DNA of 64,000 nucleotides from CAG-238 sp934277695 (GCA_934277695.1 CAKQVG010000006.1:1-64000); one strand, 5' to 3'. Positions 44,382 through 53,071 are shown, numbered from the stretch's first letter. The notes: generated by a model not told the origin, from the letters alone. Made by a program: numbers and translations.

Positions 44382-45188
44382 ATGGCATTTAAGATTATCG
44401 TATGCGCAAAGCAAGTTCCTGATACAAATGTTATCAAAATTAACCCTAAAACAGGAACATTAATCAGAGACGGTGTTCCATCAATCCTTAACCACGATGA
44501 CAACAACGCTCTCGAAGAAGCATTAAAAATAAAAGACAAATATAAAGATGTAACTGTTACAGTTATCTCAATGGGACCTCCTCAGGCAACCGATCTTCTT
44601 TTTGAATGTATCGCAAAAGGCGCTGACGAAGGTATCCTCGTATCCGACAGAGCAGTTGGTGGTTCCGATACATGGGCTACTTCCAACACTCTTGAAGCTG
44701 CAATCAAGAAATGGGAAAAAGAAAACGGTCCTGCAGACTTAATCTTCGCAGGTCGTCAGGCTATCGACGGAGATACTGCTCAGGTAGGTCCGCAGATCGC
44801 TGAAAAGTTAGACCTTCCTCAGGTTACATATGTTGAAGAATTCCACATTGATGACAACCTTAAGGACATCACTGTTAAGAGACAGCTTGAAGACGGTTAC
44901 GAATTAATCGCAATCAAGACTCCTTGCATGTTAACAGCTATCAAGGAATTAAACGAACCTAGATACATGAACATGAAGGGTATCTTCGGCGAAAAGGATA
45001 TCAAAATCTGGAACGCAAAAGATATCGAAGTAGACCTTACTAAAGTAGGTCTTGAAGCTTCCCCGACAAACGTATTCAGATCATTCACACCTGCTCCTAA
45101 GGCTCCCGGTCAGGTTATCGCAGGCGACTCTGAAAACGAACAGGCTAAGAACTTACTGATTCAGCTTAAGGGTAAGCATATCATCTAA
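44382..45188 (+). CDS. etfB: Electron transfer flavoprotein, beta subunit
   Basis: The 268-residue protein starts MAFKIIVCAKQVPDTNVIKI and contains FAGRQAIDGDTAQVGPQIAE, the conserved ETF-beta segment next to the flavin/nucleotide site. It pairs with EtfA to pass electrons to or from the acyl-CoA dehydrogenase. It lies 17 bases downstream of that gene with TAGGAGGAG before the ATG. A bifurcating type is likely but is not proven by sequence. Confidence 0.95.
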   Translation: MAFKIIVCAKQVPDTNVIKINPKTGTLIRDGVPSILNHDDNNALEEALKIKDKYKDVTVTVISMGPPQATDLLFECIAKGADEGILVSDRAVGGSDTWATSNTLEAAIKKWEKENGPADLIFAGRQAIDGDTAQVGPQIAEKLDLPQVTYVEEFHIDDNLKDITVKRQLEDGYELIAIKTPCMLTAIKELNEPRYMNMKGIFGEKDIKIWNAKDIEVDLTKVGLEASPTNVFRSFTPAPKAPGQVIAGDSENEQAKNLLIQLKGKHII

Positions 45189-45206
45189 TAGGAGGAGGAA
45201 GATAAA

Positions 45207-46490
45207 ATGGCAATTAAAATTATAAATGATAAATGTAAAGGCTGTTCCCTCTGCGCTAAGGCTTGCCCGTTCGACGCTCTGAAGATCGTAGACAGACTTG
45301 CAATCGTAGATGAAGGCAAATGTACAAACTGTAACGCTTGTATCGCTAAATGTAAATTTGATGCTATCGAAGCTGCTCCTGAAGCTGAAAAGGTTGACCT
45401 TTCCGCTTACAAGCACATTTGGGTATTTGCAGAACAGAGACATGGAAAGATCCAGAACGTAGCTCTTGAATTACTTGGCGAAGGTAAGAAATTAGCAAAA
45501 GACATCAGCGAAGACACTCAGATCTGCGCAGTATTAATCGGTAACAACATCGACCACCTTGCTCAGGAATGTTTCGAATACGGTGCTGAAAAAGTTTACA
45601 TGGTTCAGGATCCGTTACTTGAAAACTTCACAACTGATGGATACACTAAGGTTATGAAGCAGTTAATCGATGAATACAAGCCGGAAATCGTTCTTTACGG
45701 CGCAACTCACATCGGTCGTGACTTCGCACCTCGTATCGCAGCAAGATGCAACACAGGTCTTACTGCTGACTGTACTCACCTTGACGTTAAGGTTTCCAAG
45801 TACATCGAATTTGCAAAGGCAAACACTACATTAGATACATCCACATTAGACCCTAACGATCCTTCCACAGGAATCAAGCAGACTCGTCCTGCATTCGGCG
45901 GTAACCTCATGGCTACTATCATCTGCCCTAAGACCAGACCGCAGATGTCCACAGTTCGTCCTGGCGTTATGCAGAAACAGGAAAGAGAAGTTGGAGCTAA
46001 GGGTGAAATCGTTAATGTTAAACCTGATATCAAGGCTTCTGACATCAGAATCGAAATCAAAGACATCGTTAAGTCCGCTAAGGAATTAGTATCCTTAACA
46101 GACGCTAAGATCATCTGCTCCGGCGGTCGTGGTCTTGGTGATGCTTCCGGATTCGAACTTATCAAACAGTTCGCTGACAAGGTTGGCGGAGTTGTAGGTT
46201 CCTCCAGAGCAGCTGTAGACGCTGGCTGGATTGATCACTCCCACCAGGTAGGTCAGACAGGTACAACTGTTAAGCCTGAAATCTACTTTGCTTGCGGTAT
46301 CTCCGGAGCTATTCAGCACTTAGCAGGTATGCAGACTTCCAACTGCATCGTAGCGATCAACAAGGATCCGGATGCTCCTATCATGGAAGTTGCTGACTAC
46401 GCTATCGTAGGCGACCTTTACAAGGTAATCCCTGAAATCATGAAAGAATGGGATAACGCTGAAGCTCTTTACGACGCAACAACAAAATAA
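45207..46490 (+). CDS. etfA: Electron transfer flavoprotein alpha subunit with ferredoxin domain
   Basis: The 427-residue protein has about 60 extra N-terminal residues forming two [4Fe-4S] motifs: Cys10, 13, 16, 20 (CKGCSLCAKAC) and Cys39, 42, 45, 49 (CTNCNACIAKC). The ETF-alpha body follows, with the FAD site ICSGGRGLGDASGFELIKQF and VGQTGTTVKPEIYFACGISG. EtfA proteins with this extension occur in electron-bifurcating enoyl-CoA reductase and lactate dehydrogenase systems (for example CarE of Acetobacterium). It is terminated by a perfect hairpin. Confidence 0.95.
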   Translation: MAIKIINDKCKGCSLCAKACPFDALKIVDRLAIVDEGKCTNCNACIAKCKFDAIEAAPEAEKVDLSAYKHIWVFAEQRHGKIQNVALELLGEGKKLAKDISEDTQICAVLIGNNIDHLAQECFEYGAEKVYMVQDPLLENFTTDGYTKVMKQLIDEYKPEIVLYGATHIGRDFAPRIAARCNTGLTADCTHLDVKVSKYIEFAKANTTLDTSTLDPNDPSTGIKQTRPAFGGNLMATIICPKTRPQMSTVRPGVMQKQEREVGAKGEIVNVKPDIKASDIRIEIKDIVKSAKELVSLTDAKIICSGGRGLGDASGFELIKQFADKVGGVVGSSRAAVDAGWIDHSHQVGQTGTTVKPEIYFACGISGAIQHLAGMQTSNCIVAINKDPDAPIMEVADYAIVGDLYKVIPEIMKEWDNAEALYDATTK

Positions 46491-46535
46491 TTTCGACGAA
46501 GTTCGAGAATTATAAGCAAATATTTGATTTGTATG

Positions 46536-46564
46536 GGAGCGGCCTCTTAGAGGCCGCTCCTTTT
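46536..46564 (+). terminator. Strong terminator after etfA
   Basis: Eleven G/C-rich base pairs (46536-46546 with 46550-46560) and a three-base loop are followed by TTTT. Confidence 0.9.
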
Positions 46565-46610
46565 GCATATATATTCGCATGCAGATGCATATATATGCAT
46601 TAAATATTCA
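46562..46610 (+). promoter_or_regulatory. Cluster of ARG-box-like operators
   Basis: TGCAT-N4-ATTCG (46564-46577) and TGCAT-N4-ATGCA (46586-46599) lie 22 bases apart, the phasing expected for paired ArgR/AhrC boxes. A third element, TGCAT-N5-ATTCA (46596-46610), overlaps the second. They resemble the ARG-box core TGAAT-N4-ATTCA. Confidence 0.45.
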
Positions 46611-46689
46611 CATAAACGGCGAAAATTGTGTTTGAGACCAAAATCTAAGCATAAATATAAAAATTTTTTAGTATTTTTTCAAAAAACAT

Positions 46690-46719
46690 ATTGCATTATT
46701 ATTCATAAAGGTGTATACT
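46690..46719 (+). promoter_or_regulatory. Promoter of the amino-acid ABC operon with overlapping ARG box
   Basis: TTGCAT (46691-46696) and TATACT (46714-46719) are exactly 17 bases apart. TGCAT-N4-ATTCA at 46692-46705 matches the ARG-box core with one mismatch and covers the -35 and part of the spacer, so an arginine repressor bound there would block transcription. Confidence 0.55.
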
Positions 46720-46775
46720 CAATCATGTCTTCAAAAAAAGAAATGAATATGCAAATGTGAAAGGAAAAGATTAAG

Positions 46776-47612
46776 ATGAAAGATTTAAAGAAAGTAAAGA
46801 AAATTTTGGCAGTATCACTTATTATGATTTTGACACTTACGGCATTTACCGCCTGCGGCTCAAAAGACACGACCGAAGATGAAATGACTACGCTTGTACT
46901 TGGAACTTCCGCAGACTATGCACCGTTTGAATTCATGTATCCGGACGAAAACGGAGAGATGGTTTACGGCGGCATCGATGTTGATACGGCACAGTACATA
47001 GCTGACTATATGGGAGTGGAACTTCAGGTTGAAAATATGTCATTCAGCAATCTGCTCACAGCACTCGGCAAGGGACAGTTCGACATCGTACTTGCAGATA
47101 TCGAAGCAACCGATGAAAGAAAAGAAGCAGCTGACTTCTCTGACCCTTATCTGACAGAACCTGCTCCGCACTTCCTCGTTAAGAAGGAAAATGCAGACCA
47201 GTATAAATCTTATGCTGACTTCGAAGGAAAGACAATCGGTGCACAGACTGCAACAACAAAACTGAAAATGGTCGAAGCAATTCCGAATGTAAGCGCTGTT
47301 TCCCTTCAGAGTGTACTCGATCTTATCAAAGAGCTTTCTTATGGAAAGGTGGATGCAATCCTCGTAGACGGTTCCGTAGCACAGCAGTACCAAGCAACCA
47401 ATGACGATTTTGTAGCAATGACATTTGACGAGCTTGGCTCATCCGCAGAGGTTTGCGTAGCTGTTGCAAAGGGAGATCCTAAGGGACTGCTTCCTAAGAT
47501 TAACGAAGCGATTGCAAAAATGACAGAAGAAAACAAGATTGAAGAGTTTAAAGCAAATGCAGAGGCTCTTGCAGATGTAATGCAGGAAGTTTCGGCACCT
47601 GAAGAAGAATAA
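46776..47612 (+). CDS. Amino-acid ABC transporter substrate-binding lipoprotein
   Basis: The 278-residue protein has a lipoprotein signal (hydrophobic 10-25, lipobox FTACGS). The mature sequence is of the family-3 solute-binding type: LVLGTSADYAPFEFMYPDEN at the start, then ADIEATDERKEAADFSDPYL, and IGAQTATTKLKMVEAIPNV. It binds a polar amino acid outside the cell for the permease and ATPase encoded next. Predicted ARG boxes upstream suggest arginine or a related basic amino acid, but specificity cannot be read from sequence with confidence. Confidence 0.92.
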   Translation: MKDLKKVKKILAVSLIMILTLTAFTACGSKDTTEDEMTTLVLGTSADYAPFEFMYPDENGEMVYGGIDVDTAQYIADYMGVELQVENMSFSNLLTALGKGQFDIVLADIEATDERKEAADFSDPYLTEPAPHFLVKKENADQYKSYADFEGKTIGAQTATTKLKMVEAIPNVSAVSLQSVLDLIKELSYGKVDAILVDGSVAQQYQATNDDFVAMTFDELGSSAEVCVAVAKGDPKGLLPKINEAIAKMTEENKIEEFKANAEALADVMQEVSAPEEE

Positions 47613-47636
47613 TTATACGGAAAGGAAAGAGTATCT

Positions 47637-48377
47637 ATGTTTTGGGATTGGTGGCAGAGTCTATTTACAGACACACCCGCGTATGCGTTTTTTAACTTTA
47701 AGTTTTTACCAAAGTATGGATCTGCAGTGATTCAGGGTGTGGAATACACCCTGATTCTTTCTGTGGTATCTGTGCTGTTGGCAGTGCTTCCGGCATTGCT
47801 GCTTGCAACGATGAGATTGAGCAAAAATCGACCGATTCGGTGGCTTTCGGGGGCTTATATTGCGGCATTCCGTTCAACACCGATGCTGGTGCAGCTTATG
47901 ATAATCTACTTCGGGGTTTTCTTCTATATCCCTGTTCCGAAGGTTATGCTTTTCGGATTTATTGATTCCACGAGATTCATTCCGGGAGTAACGGCGCTTG
48001 CCCTCAACAGTGCGGCATATGTTGCGGAAATATTCAGAGCGGGAATTCTTGCCGTGGACAGCGGGCAGATGGAAGCAGCACGCTCTCTCGGACTTTCGCA
48101 AAGACAGAGTATGCAGCTTGTAATACTCCCGCAGGCAATTAAAAATGTGCTGCCTGCACTCGCAAATGAAGTTGTTACCATGGTTAAGGAAAGCTCGATC
48201 TGCATGATGATCGGTATGGCGGAAATTATGTTTACCGCGCAGTCAATCGCAGGTGCAACGATTATATCGGTAGGACCGTTTATGCTTGCAGCATTTACCT
48301 ACTTCTTGATTACCTACCCGACATCCAAGGTTATTGAACACATCGAAAGGAGAATGCGTCGTGGAGACAAACACTAA
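47637..48377 (+). CDS. Amino-acid ABC transporter permease
   Basis: The 246-residue protein of the His/Glu/Gln/Arg permease family has about five membrane spans and the EAA coupling loop EAARSLGLSQRQSMQLVILP. FRSTPMLVQLMIIYFGVF is typical of the family. It is probably a homodimer, since only one permease gene is present. It overlaps the ATPase gene by 17 bases. Confidence 0.93.
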   Translation: MFWDWWQSLFTDTPAYAFFNFKFLPKYGSAVIQGVEYTLILSVVSVLLAVLPALLLATMRLSKNRPIRWLSGAYIAAFRSTPMLVQLMIIYFGVFFYIPVPKVMLFGFIDSTRFIPGVTALALNSAAYVAEIFRAGILAVDSGQMEAARSLGLSQRQSMQLVILPQAIKNVLPALANEVVTMVKESSICMMIGMAEIMFTAQSIAGATIISVGPFMLAAFTYFLITYPTSKVIEHIERRMRRGDKH

Positions 48378-49110
48378 CTATATTATTTCCGTGAAGGATT
48401 TGGTAAAAGAATATAACGGCGGCAAAGTCACAGCGCTCAGTCATTGTAATCTTGATGTAAAGAAGGGTGAAGTTGTGGCAATTATCGGGCCGTCAGGCTC
48501 GGGAAAATCGACGCTTCTCAGAAGCCTTAATTTTCTTGAAGAGCCGACATCGGGAGAAATATTTTTCGAGGGTGTAAATCTCGCATCAAAAGATGTGGAT
48601 ATAAATCTGCATCGTCAGAAGATGGGAATGGTATTCCAGCATTTCAATCTCTTTCCACATAAGACGGTCATCGAAAACATTACGATGGCACCGGTAACCC
48701 TTAAGCTTGCAAGTAAAGAGGAGGCCGAAGAACAGGCGGCGAAGCTTCTGGAGCGGGTAGGTCTTGCCGACAAGAAAGACGAATATCCAAACATGCTCTC
48801 CGGCGGACAGAAGCAGCGTATTGCAATCGTAAGGGCGCTTGCGATGCATCCGGAAGTCATGCTTTTTGACGAGCCGACATCAGCACTCGACCCGGAAATG
48901 GTCGGGGAGGTGCTTGATGTAATGCGTGAGCTTGCGGATGAAGGCATGACGATGATCGTTGTAACACATGAAATGGGTTTTGCAAGGGAAGTTGCCGACC
49001 GCGTGATTTTCATGGCGGACGGTGCGATTGTTGAGGAAGGAACCCCATCTGAACTTTTTGATCATCCGAAGGAAGAAAGAACGAAGAATTTCCTAAATAA
49101 AGTCCTTTAG
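48361..49110 (+). CDS. Amino-acid ABC transporter ATP-binding protein
   Basis: The 249-residue ATPase has Walker A IIGPSGSGKSTLLRSL, the Q loop in MGMVFQHFNLFPHKTV, signature LSGGQKQRIAIVRALA and Walker B VMLFDEPTSALDPEM. It drives the polar amino-acid uptake system. An in-frame TTG exists at 48334, but AAAGGAG at 48346-48352 points to the GTG at 48361, inside the end of the permease gene. Confidence 0.94.
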   Translation: METNTNYIISVKDLVKEYNGGKVTALSHCNLDVKKGEVVAIIGPSGSGKSTLLRSLNFLEEPTSGEIFFEGVNLASKDVDINLHRQKMGMVFQHFNLFPHKTVIENITMAPVTLKLASKEEAEEQAAKLLERVGLADKKDEYPNMLSGGQKQRIAIVRALAMHPEVMLFDEPTSALDPEMVGEVLDVMRELADEGMTMIVVTHEMGFAREVADRVIFMADGAIVEEGTPSELFDHPKEERTKNFLNKVL

Positions 49111-49174
49111 TTACAATGAATCGCAAATGTTGTTCACGTTCCGCTTAGATTAATGTCAAAAAAGTGAAATTTCC

Positions 49175-49203
49175 TTGAAATTTTGTCGAAACTTGTCTAT
49201 AAT
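49175..49203 (+). promoter_or_regulatory. Promoter of the CPA2 antiporter with internal 0A-like box
   Basis: TTGAAA (49175-49180) and TATAAT (49198-49203) are exactly 17 bases apart. TGTCGAA at 49184-49190, a perfect Spo0A box, lies in the spacer, where binding would repress. A seven-base match can occur by chance in this much sequence. Confidence 0.6.
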
Positions 49204-49254
49204 AATCAATTGTGGTACCTGATATTAATCTTATGAACTGGAGGAATTGTGACA

Positions 49255-50409
49255 ATGGAAAATTATGTTTTCTTTGTGAGTATTGCGATAATTATGCTTA
49301 CAACCAAAATACTGGGAGACATGACAAACAAGGTTAATATGCCACAGGTTGTCGGTGCTTTGTTAGCGGGAATTATCATAGGCCCGTCATGTCTTGGATT
49401 GATTGAACAAACGGACTTCATTTCCAAAACGGCAGAAATCGGTGTTGTTTTACTGATGTTCACCGCAGGACTTGATACGGATATGGAGCAGCTTAGGAAA
49501 AACAGCGTTGCTTGTTTTGTTATCGCTGCGATAGGCGTTATTGTTCCGTTGATTGGCGGCACTGCATCTTACTATTTCTATTTCGAAGAGGGAAATAGCG
49601 ACTATGACAGCATTTTAAAGGCTATTTTCATTGGTGTTGTTCTTACGGCTACATCGGTAAGTATTACCGTAGAAGCCCTCAGAGAAATGGGAAAACTCGA
49701 CGGTAAAGTAGGAAATGCGATTTTGGGCGCTGCGGTAATAGACGATATCATGGGAATTATCGTTCTTACCGTTGTTATCAGCCTCAAAGACGAAAGCGTT
49801 TCCATCGTGAGCATTTTGCTTAAGATTCTGCTTTATGCAGCTTTGATGATTATGATTGCATATATATGCAAATCGTTCAAGGGAATTATAGATGCAAACA
49901 AAGGCAAGCGCAGAATTACGACCTATGTCGTAGCGGCATGTTTTATCGTTGCCTTTGCTTCTGAAGAATATTTCGGAATTGCGGACATAACCGGTGCATA
50001 TTTGCTTGGTTTGTTCCTTTCGCAGCATGAAATCAAGCATGAAATCGCCAAAAAGGTTTCATCACCGTCCTACCTGTTCTTCTCGCCGATCTTCTTTGCG
50101 AGTGTAGGACTGAAAGTTTCCCTTGACGGATTTAACAGCTCGCTTTTGACCTTCTCCCTTATCCTGCTTGCAGTAGCGATACTGACCAAGATCATCGGAT
50201 GCGGACTTGGCGCAAAAGTATGCGGATTCGATAAGAAAGAATCCATTCAGGTCGGTGTGGGAATGATATCAAGAGGCGAAGTTGCCTTGATTGTGGCACA
50301 AAAAGGATACGATATCGGGCTCATAGATGCGTCCATGTTCCCGCCGATTGTAATCGTGGTAATTGCCACAACGGTTATCACACCGATTGTATTGAAAAAA
50401 ATCATGTAA
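49255..50409 (+). CDS. Cation:proton antiporter, CPA2 type
   Basis: The 384-residue protein has about 12-13 membrane spans and no C-terminal regulatory (TrkA-N) domain. Family segments are MPQVVGALLAGIIIGPSCLG, GVVLLMFTAGLDTDMEQLRK, AAVIDDIMGIIVLTVVISL with the conserved Asp pair, and MISRGEVALIVAQKGYD. It probably exchanges Na+ or K+ for protons. GGAGG spacing favours ATG 49255 over the GTG at 49249. It stands alone between two terminators. Confidence 0.92.
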   Translation: MENYVFFVSIAIIMLTTKILGDMTNKVNMPQVVGALLAGIIIGPSCLGLIEQTDFISKTAEIGVVLLMFTAGLDTDMEQLRKNSVACFVIAAIGVIVPLIGGTASYYFYFEEGNSDYDSILKAIFIGVVLTATSVSITVEALREMGKLDGKVGNAILGAAVIDDIMGIIVLTVVISLKDESVSIVSILLKILLYAALMIMIAYICKSFKGIIDANKGKRRITTYVVAACFIVAFASEEYFGIADITGAYLLGLFLSQHEIKHEIAKKVSSPSYLFFSPIFFASVGLKVSLDGFNSSLLTFSLILLAVAILTKIIGCGLGAKVCGFDKKESIQVGVGMISRGEVALIVAQKGYDIGLIDASMFPPIVIVVIATTVITPIVLKKIM

Positions 50410-50443
50410 ACTCAAAAACATATTCAAATTCTCTTTCATTAAA

Positions 50444-50474
50444 AAGTTCCCTGCGATATGCAGCGGAGCTTTTT
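50444..50474 (+). terminator. Terminator after the antiporter
   Basis: AAGTTCC-CTGC (50444-50454) pairs with GCAG-C-GGAGCTT (50460-50471) with one bulge or mismatch, then TTTT. Confidence 0.65.
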
Positions 50475-50493
50475 ATTTTATGGTAAATTCGAC

Positions 50494-50529
50494 ATAATGT
50501 TACAAAAAATAGCAAATATGTAACATTAT
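50494..50529. promoter_or_regulatory. Perfect 11-base inverted repeat operator
   Basis: ATAATGTTACA (50494-50504) and TGTAACATTAT (50519-50529) are exact inverted copies 14 bases apart, ending at a -10-like TATACT (50529-50534), upstream of the ArpU-like gene. The half-site core ATGTTAC recurs at 51019-51025 before the next operon. Confidence 0.6.
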
Positions 50530-50563
50530 ATACTGTATGATTAAGGCGAAAAGAGGTGAATAT

Positions 50564-50974
50564 ATGAGAGATTATCAACAGAAAAAGATGAAAGTCTATC
50601 TTTTGCCCGAGCCTGTATACAGACAGTCCTATTGGGCACTCAGGGATTTGAACAGAATGAAAGAGGAACTGAAGCGCTTAAATGAGGAAAGGGATGTGAT
50701 TGCAGTCGGAGAAAAGAACATGTCGAATTATGGTTTTGGTACAGGCAGAATAAGCGATATAACGGGGAACAGGGCCGTAAAAATCGCACATCTTTCTTCA
50801 AGGATTCTTGCCATAGAGGCGGCATTTGACGAAATTCCGGAAAAATACCGCAGGGGACTTTGGAGAAAAAACGTTGAAAATTTAGGATATTCGGGGGATG
50901 CGCACATCAATACTTGGAAGAAATGGCAGCAGATACTTATGTATCATGTCGCAAAAAATTTGCAAATCTATTAA
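50564..50974 (+). CDS. ArpU/RinA-like phage-type transcriptional regulator
   Basis: The 136-residue protein begins MRDYQQKKMKVYLLPEPVYR. Its pattern (YWALRDLNRMKEE, then ISDITGNRAVKIAHLSSRI, then AIEAAFDEIPEKYRRGLW, then TWKKWQQILMYHVAKNL) matches the layout I know from phage late-gene regulators of the ArpU/RinA type. This assignment is by eye. No other phage gene is nearby. AAAGAGGTG places the start at ATG 50564, nine codons inside the open frame. It may regulate itself and the Tad-like operon that starts 80 bases downstream. Confidence 0.5.
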   Translation: MRDYQQKKMKVYLLPEPVYRQSYWALRDLNRMKEELKRLNEERDVIAVGEKNMSNYGFGTGRISDITGNRAVKIAHLSSRILAIEAAFDEIPEKYRRGLWRKNVENLGYSGDAHINTWKKWQQILMYHVAKNLQIY

Positions 50975-51053
50975 TTTTTTTCAAAAATGTGCTGAAAGAC
51001 ACGAAAATATATGGTAATATGTTACTGTAAAATAGTGTAAAGGAGGCACGTGA

Positions 51054-51665
51054 ATGAAGAAAAAAATCGTGGGCATTGCTTTGATATGTGCTGCGCTTTT
51101 GACCCTTGGATTTTGGGAATTCTGGGGAAGGCGGAATATCGGATACGATGAGATCTTAACATTCAAAGAGAACATTCCGAAGAGCAGTATCATAGGCGAG
51201 CATATGCTTGTTGCAAAAAAGGTTGAGAATGCGGCCAAGGATGCTCTGAAACCGGGGGAGGAATCCTTTGTGATCGGCAAGGAAAGCAGTCATTATATAC
51301 CGAAGTCGGAGGCTCTGTATCGTGAGTATTTTACTGACAGCAGGCTTGCCACGGGAGGCATTTCAGGGGATTATGTGCTTTCGCTGCCCGATGATTGGCT
51401 GGAATCTTATCCACAGACACTAAGGAGGGGTGACGATGTATTGTTCTGCTGCAAGGGTGCTGTTGTGACAAAGGCAGTAGTGGCATATGCACGCGATGGG
51501 AACAATACGGAGGTCGTTTTTTCTGAGAATGAAAGGCTTTCGGGATCAGCTCCTGTGAGCGTTATTGAGGTGATTCTAAGCGAGAAACAAGCTAAGATGC
51601 TGGCAGGGCTTGCAGACAAAGGAAACAAGTTTGTTCTGCTTTACTCGGCAGGAGGTGACAGCTGA
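51054..51665 (+). CDS. SAF-domain/CpaB-like membrane-anchored protein
   Basis: The 203-residue protein has an N-terminal span (about 5-22) and a linker with YDEILTFKENIPKSSII, which resembles the SAF-like region of CpaB/RcpC pilus assembly proteins. The C-terminal part (ISGDYVLSLPDDWLESYPQT, then RRGDDVLFCCKG) also resembles the CpaB layout. In Tad systems this protein acts at the extracytoplasmic side. Its stop overlaps the start of the ATPase gene, the TadA-type motor, which supports the assignment. Direct similarity is weak. Confidence 0.55.
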   Translation: MKKKIVGIALICAALLTLGFWEFWGRRNIGYDEILTFKENIPKSSIIGEHMLVAKKVENAAKDALKPGEESFVIGKESSHYIPKSEALYREYFTDSRLATGGISGDYVLSLPDDWLESYPQTLRRGDDVLFCCKGAVVTKAVVAYARDGNNTEVVFSENERLSGSAPVSVIEVILSEKQAKMLAGLADKGNKFVLLYSAGGDS

Positions 51666-53071
51666 TGGACAATCCGATACAGACCGGATCCGTTGGTTTT
51701 CAGGAATGCTGCGAGCGGGTTAAAACCTGTCTCGACATTCGGTGGAAGGGAATGGACGATTTGGCGAAGATGAACATGCTCGAACGTGAAAAGGCCGCAA
51801 TACTGGGCAGCGAAGAGGAAATGCGTTTCTACAAGCAGGAGATAAACGAAATCCTTTCGCAGCAGCAGCTCCGGGGTGTAATTCCACCGTTTTGGTACCG
51901 CAGCCTTACGGATGGAGTTTTTGCGGAACTTTACGGTCTTGCGGGGCTTGCACCGTGGGTCTACGACGAAACGGAGGAATATAAACGTTCTTCCTCGGCA
52001 AAACTGATAGGAGACAGGCTTTACTGCCTGATAGACGGAAAATCCGTGCTTCAGCCGCAGAGAATCCCTTCAGAGCGGAGGCAGCAGCTGCGACGAGCGC
52101 TTTTGATGGGAAATCCAAGGCAGAGGATGGAACAAGGCTTTCACGAACTGTATCTTTCCAACGGTATACGAGCGACCATTTATGCGGGGGAAAGGACGAA
52201 ACCGAATCAGGACATCATGGTCTTTCGAAAATATCTCCTGCAGGATCTCAGCTTTGAAAACCTCGCTGAACTTGGCACAATACCCGAAGAAGGCTGCCGG
52301 CTTTTCAAAGCAATGGTTGCTGTCGGGTTCAATGTTCTGTTTGCGGGAACCGTGAGGTCGGGAAAGACGACATTTCTGCAGACGTGGCAGCGATATGAAG
52401 AGCCGGATAAGGAGGGACTTGCCATATCGACGGACCCCGAAACACCATGGGACAGAATTATGCCGGATGCACCGGTCATGCAGCTTGTGGCCGACGGTGA
52501 GGATCTGGAAACACTGACAAAATCCCTATTGAGAGGCGACAACGATTATGTAATTCTGGAGGAGATGCGAGACGCCCAGAGCTTTCGGCTGGCACTGGAA
52601 ATATCGGGCATTGGAGCAGGGCGATGCAAAGCCACGGTTCATTCGGGAGACATTCCGAACCTGCCTTACAAAATCGCTGCCAAGATAAAGAGCCGATACG
52701 GGGGAGACGAGCAAAGCCTGATTTTGCAGGTATTTTCCGCTTTCCATTATATTTTCGAATTTTGCCAGCAGGAGAATAATCGAGCCGTAAAGAAGCTGAA
52801 GTCAATTTCCGAATTATGTTACGATATTGAAACGGACCGTGTAAGCATCCATCTTATCTGTGTTTACGATGAACGAAGCCGGACTTGGAAGTGGAACAAT
52901 CACATCGGCGCAGAAAAGGAAAAGCTGCTTGCACTTTGGCCAAAGGAGGCGGAAATCATGAGAAAAGAACTGCGAGCGCTGTCTGAAAAATACCCGATGA
53001 TGGGGAAAAAGGTGATTTATCCACGATACTATCACCCGAGCATGAAGGAAAGGGAGGATGCAAATGGTTGA
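51665..53071 (+). CDS. CpaF/TadA-type secretion ATPase
   Basis: The 468-residue protein is a T2SS/T4P-type ATPase of the CpaF branch. Walker A is at 228-235 (GTVRSGKT, Lys234). The Walker B region reads YVILEEMRDAQSFRLALEIS where typical CpaF has a VGEVRG-type motif. A His-containing segment (CKATVHSGDIPNLPYKIAAK) follows, as in the ATTIHAN region. The N-terminal half (1-200) is divergent. The C-terminal 100 residues carry extra charged sequence. It would power assembly or export of the small membrane proteins encoded downstream. It is flanked by overlapping genes on both sides. Confidence 0.82.
   Translation: MDNPIQTGSVGFQECCERVKTCLDIRWKGMDDLAKMNMLEREKAAILGSEEEMRFYKQEINEILSQQQLRGVIPPFWYRSLTDGVFAELYGLAGLAPWVYDETEEYKRSSSAKLIGDRLYCLIDGKSVLQPQRIPSERRQQLRRALLMGNPRQRMEQGFHELYLSNGIRATIYAGERTKPNQDIMVFRKYLLQDLSFENLAELGTIPEEGCRLFKAMVAVGFNVLFAGTVRSGKTTFLQTWQRYEEPDKEGLAISTDPETPWDRIMPDAPVMQLVADGEDLETLTKSLLRGDNDYVILEEMRDAQSFRLALEISGIGAGRCKATVHSGDIPNLPYKIAAKIKSRYGGDEQSLILQVFSAFHYIFEFCQQENNRAVKKLKSISELCYDIETDRVSIHLICVYDERSRTWKWNNHIGAEKEKLLALWPKEAEIMRKELRALSEKYPMMGKKVIYPRYYHPSMKEREDANG

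Noticed and set aside
46586..46600. CRISPR-like or microsatellite interpretation of the ATGCAT/ATAT stretch
   Set aside because: The repeats are short, irregular and better explained as phased operator half-sites; no CRISPR array or cas gene is present in the window.
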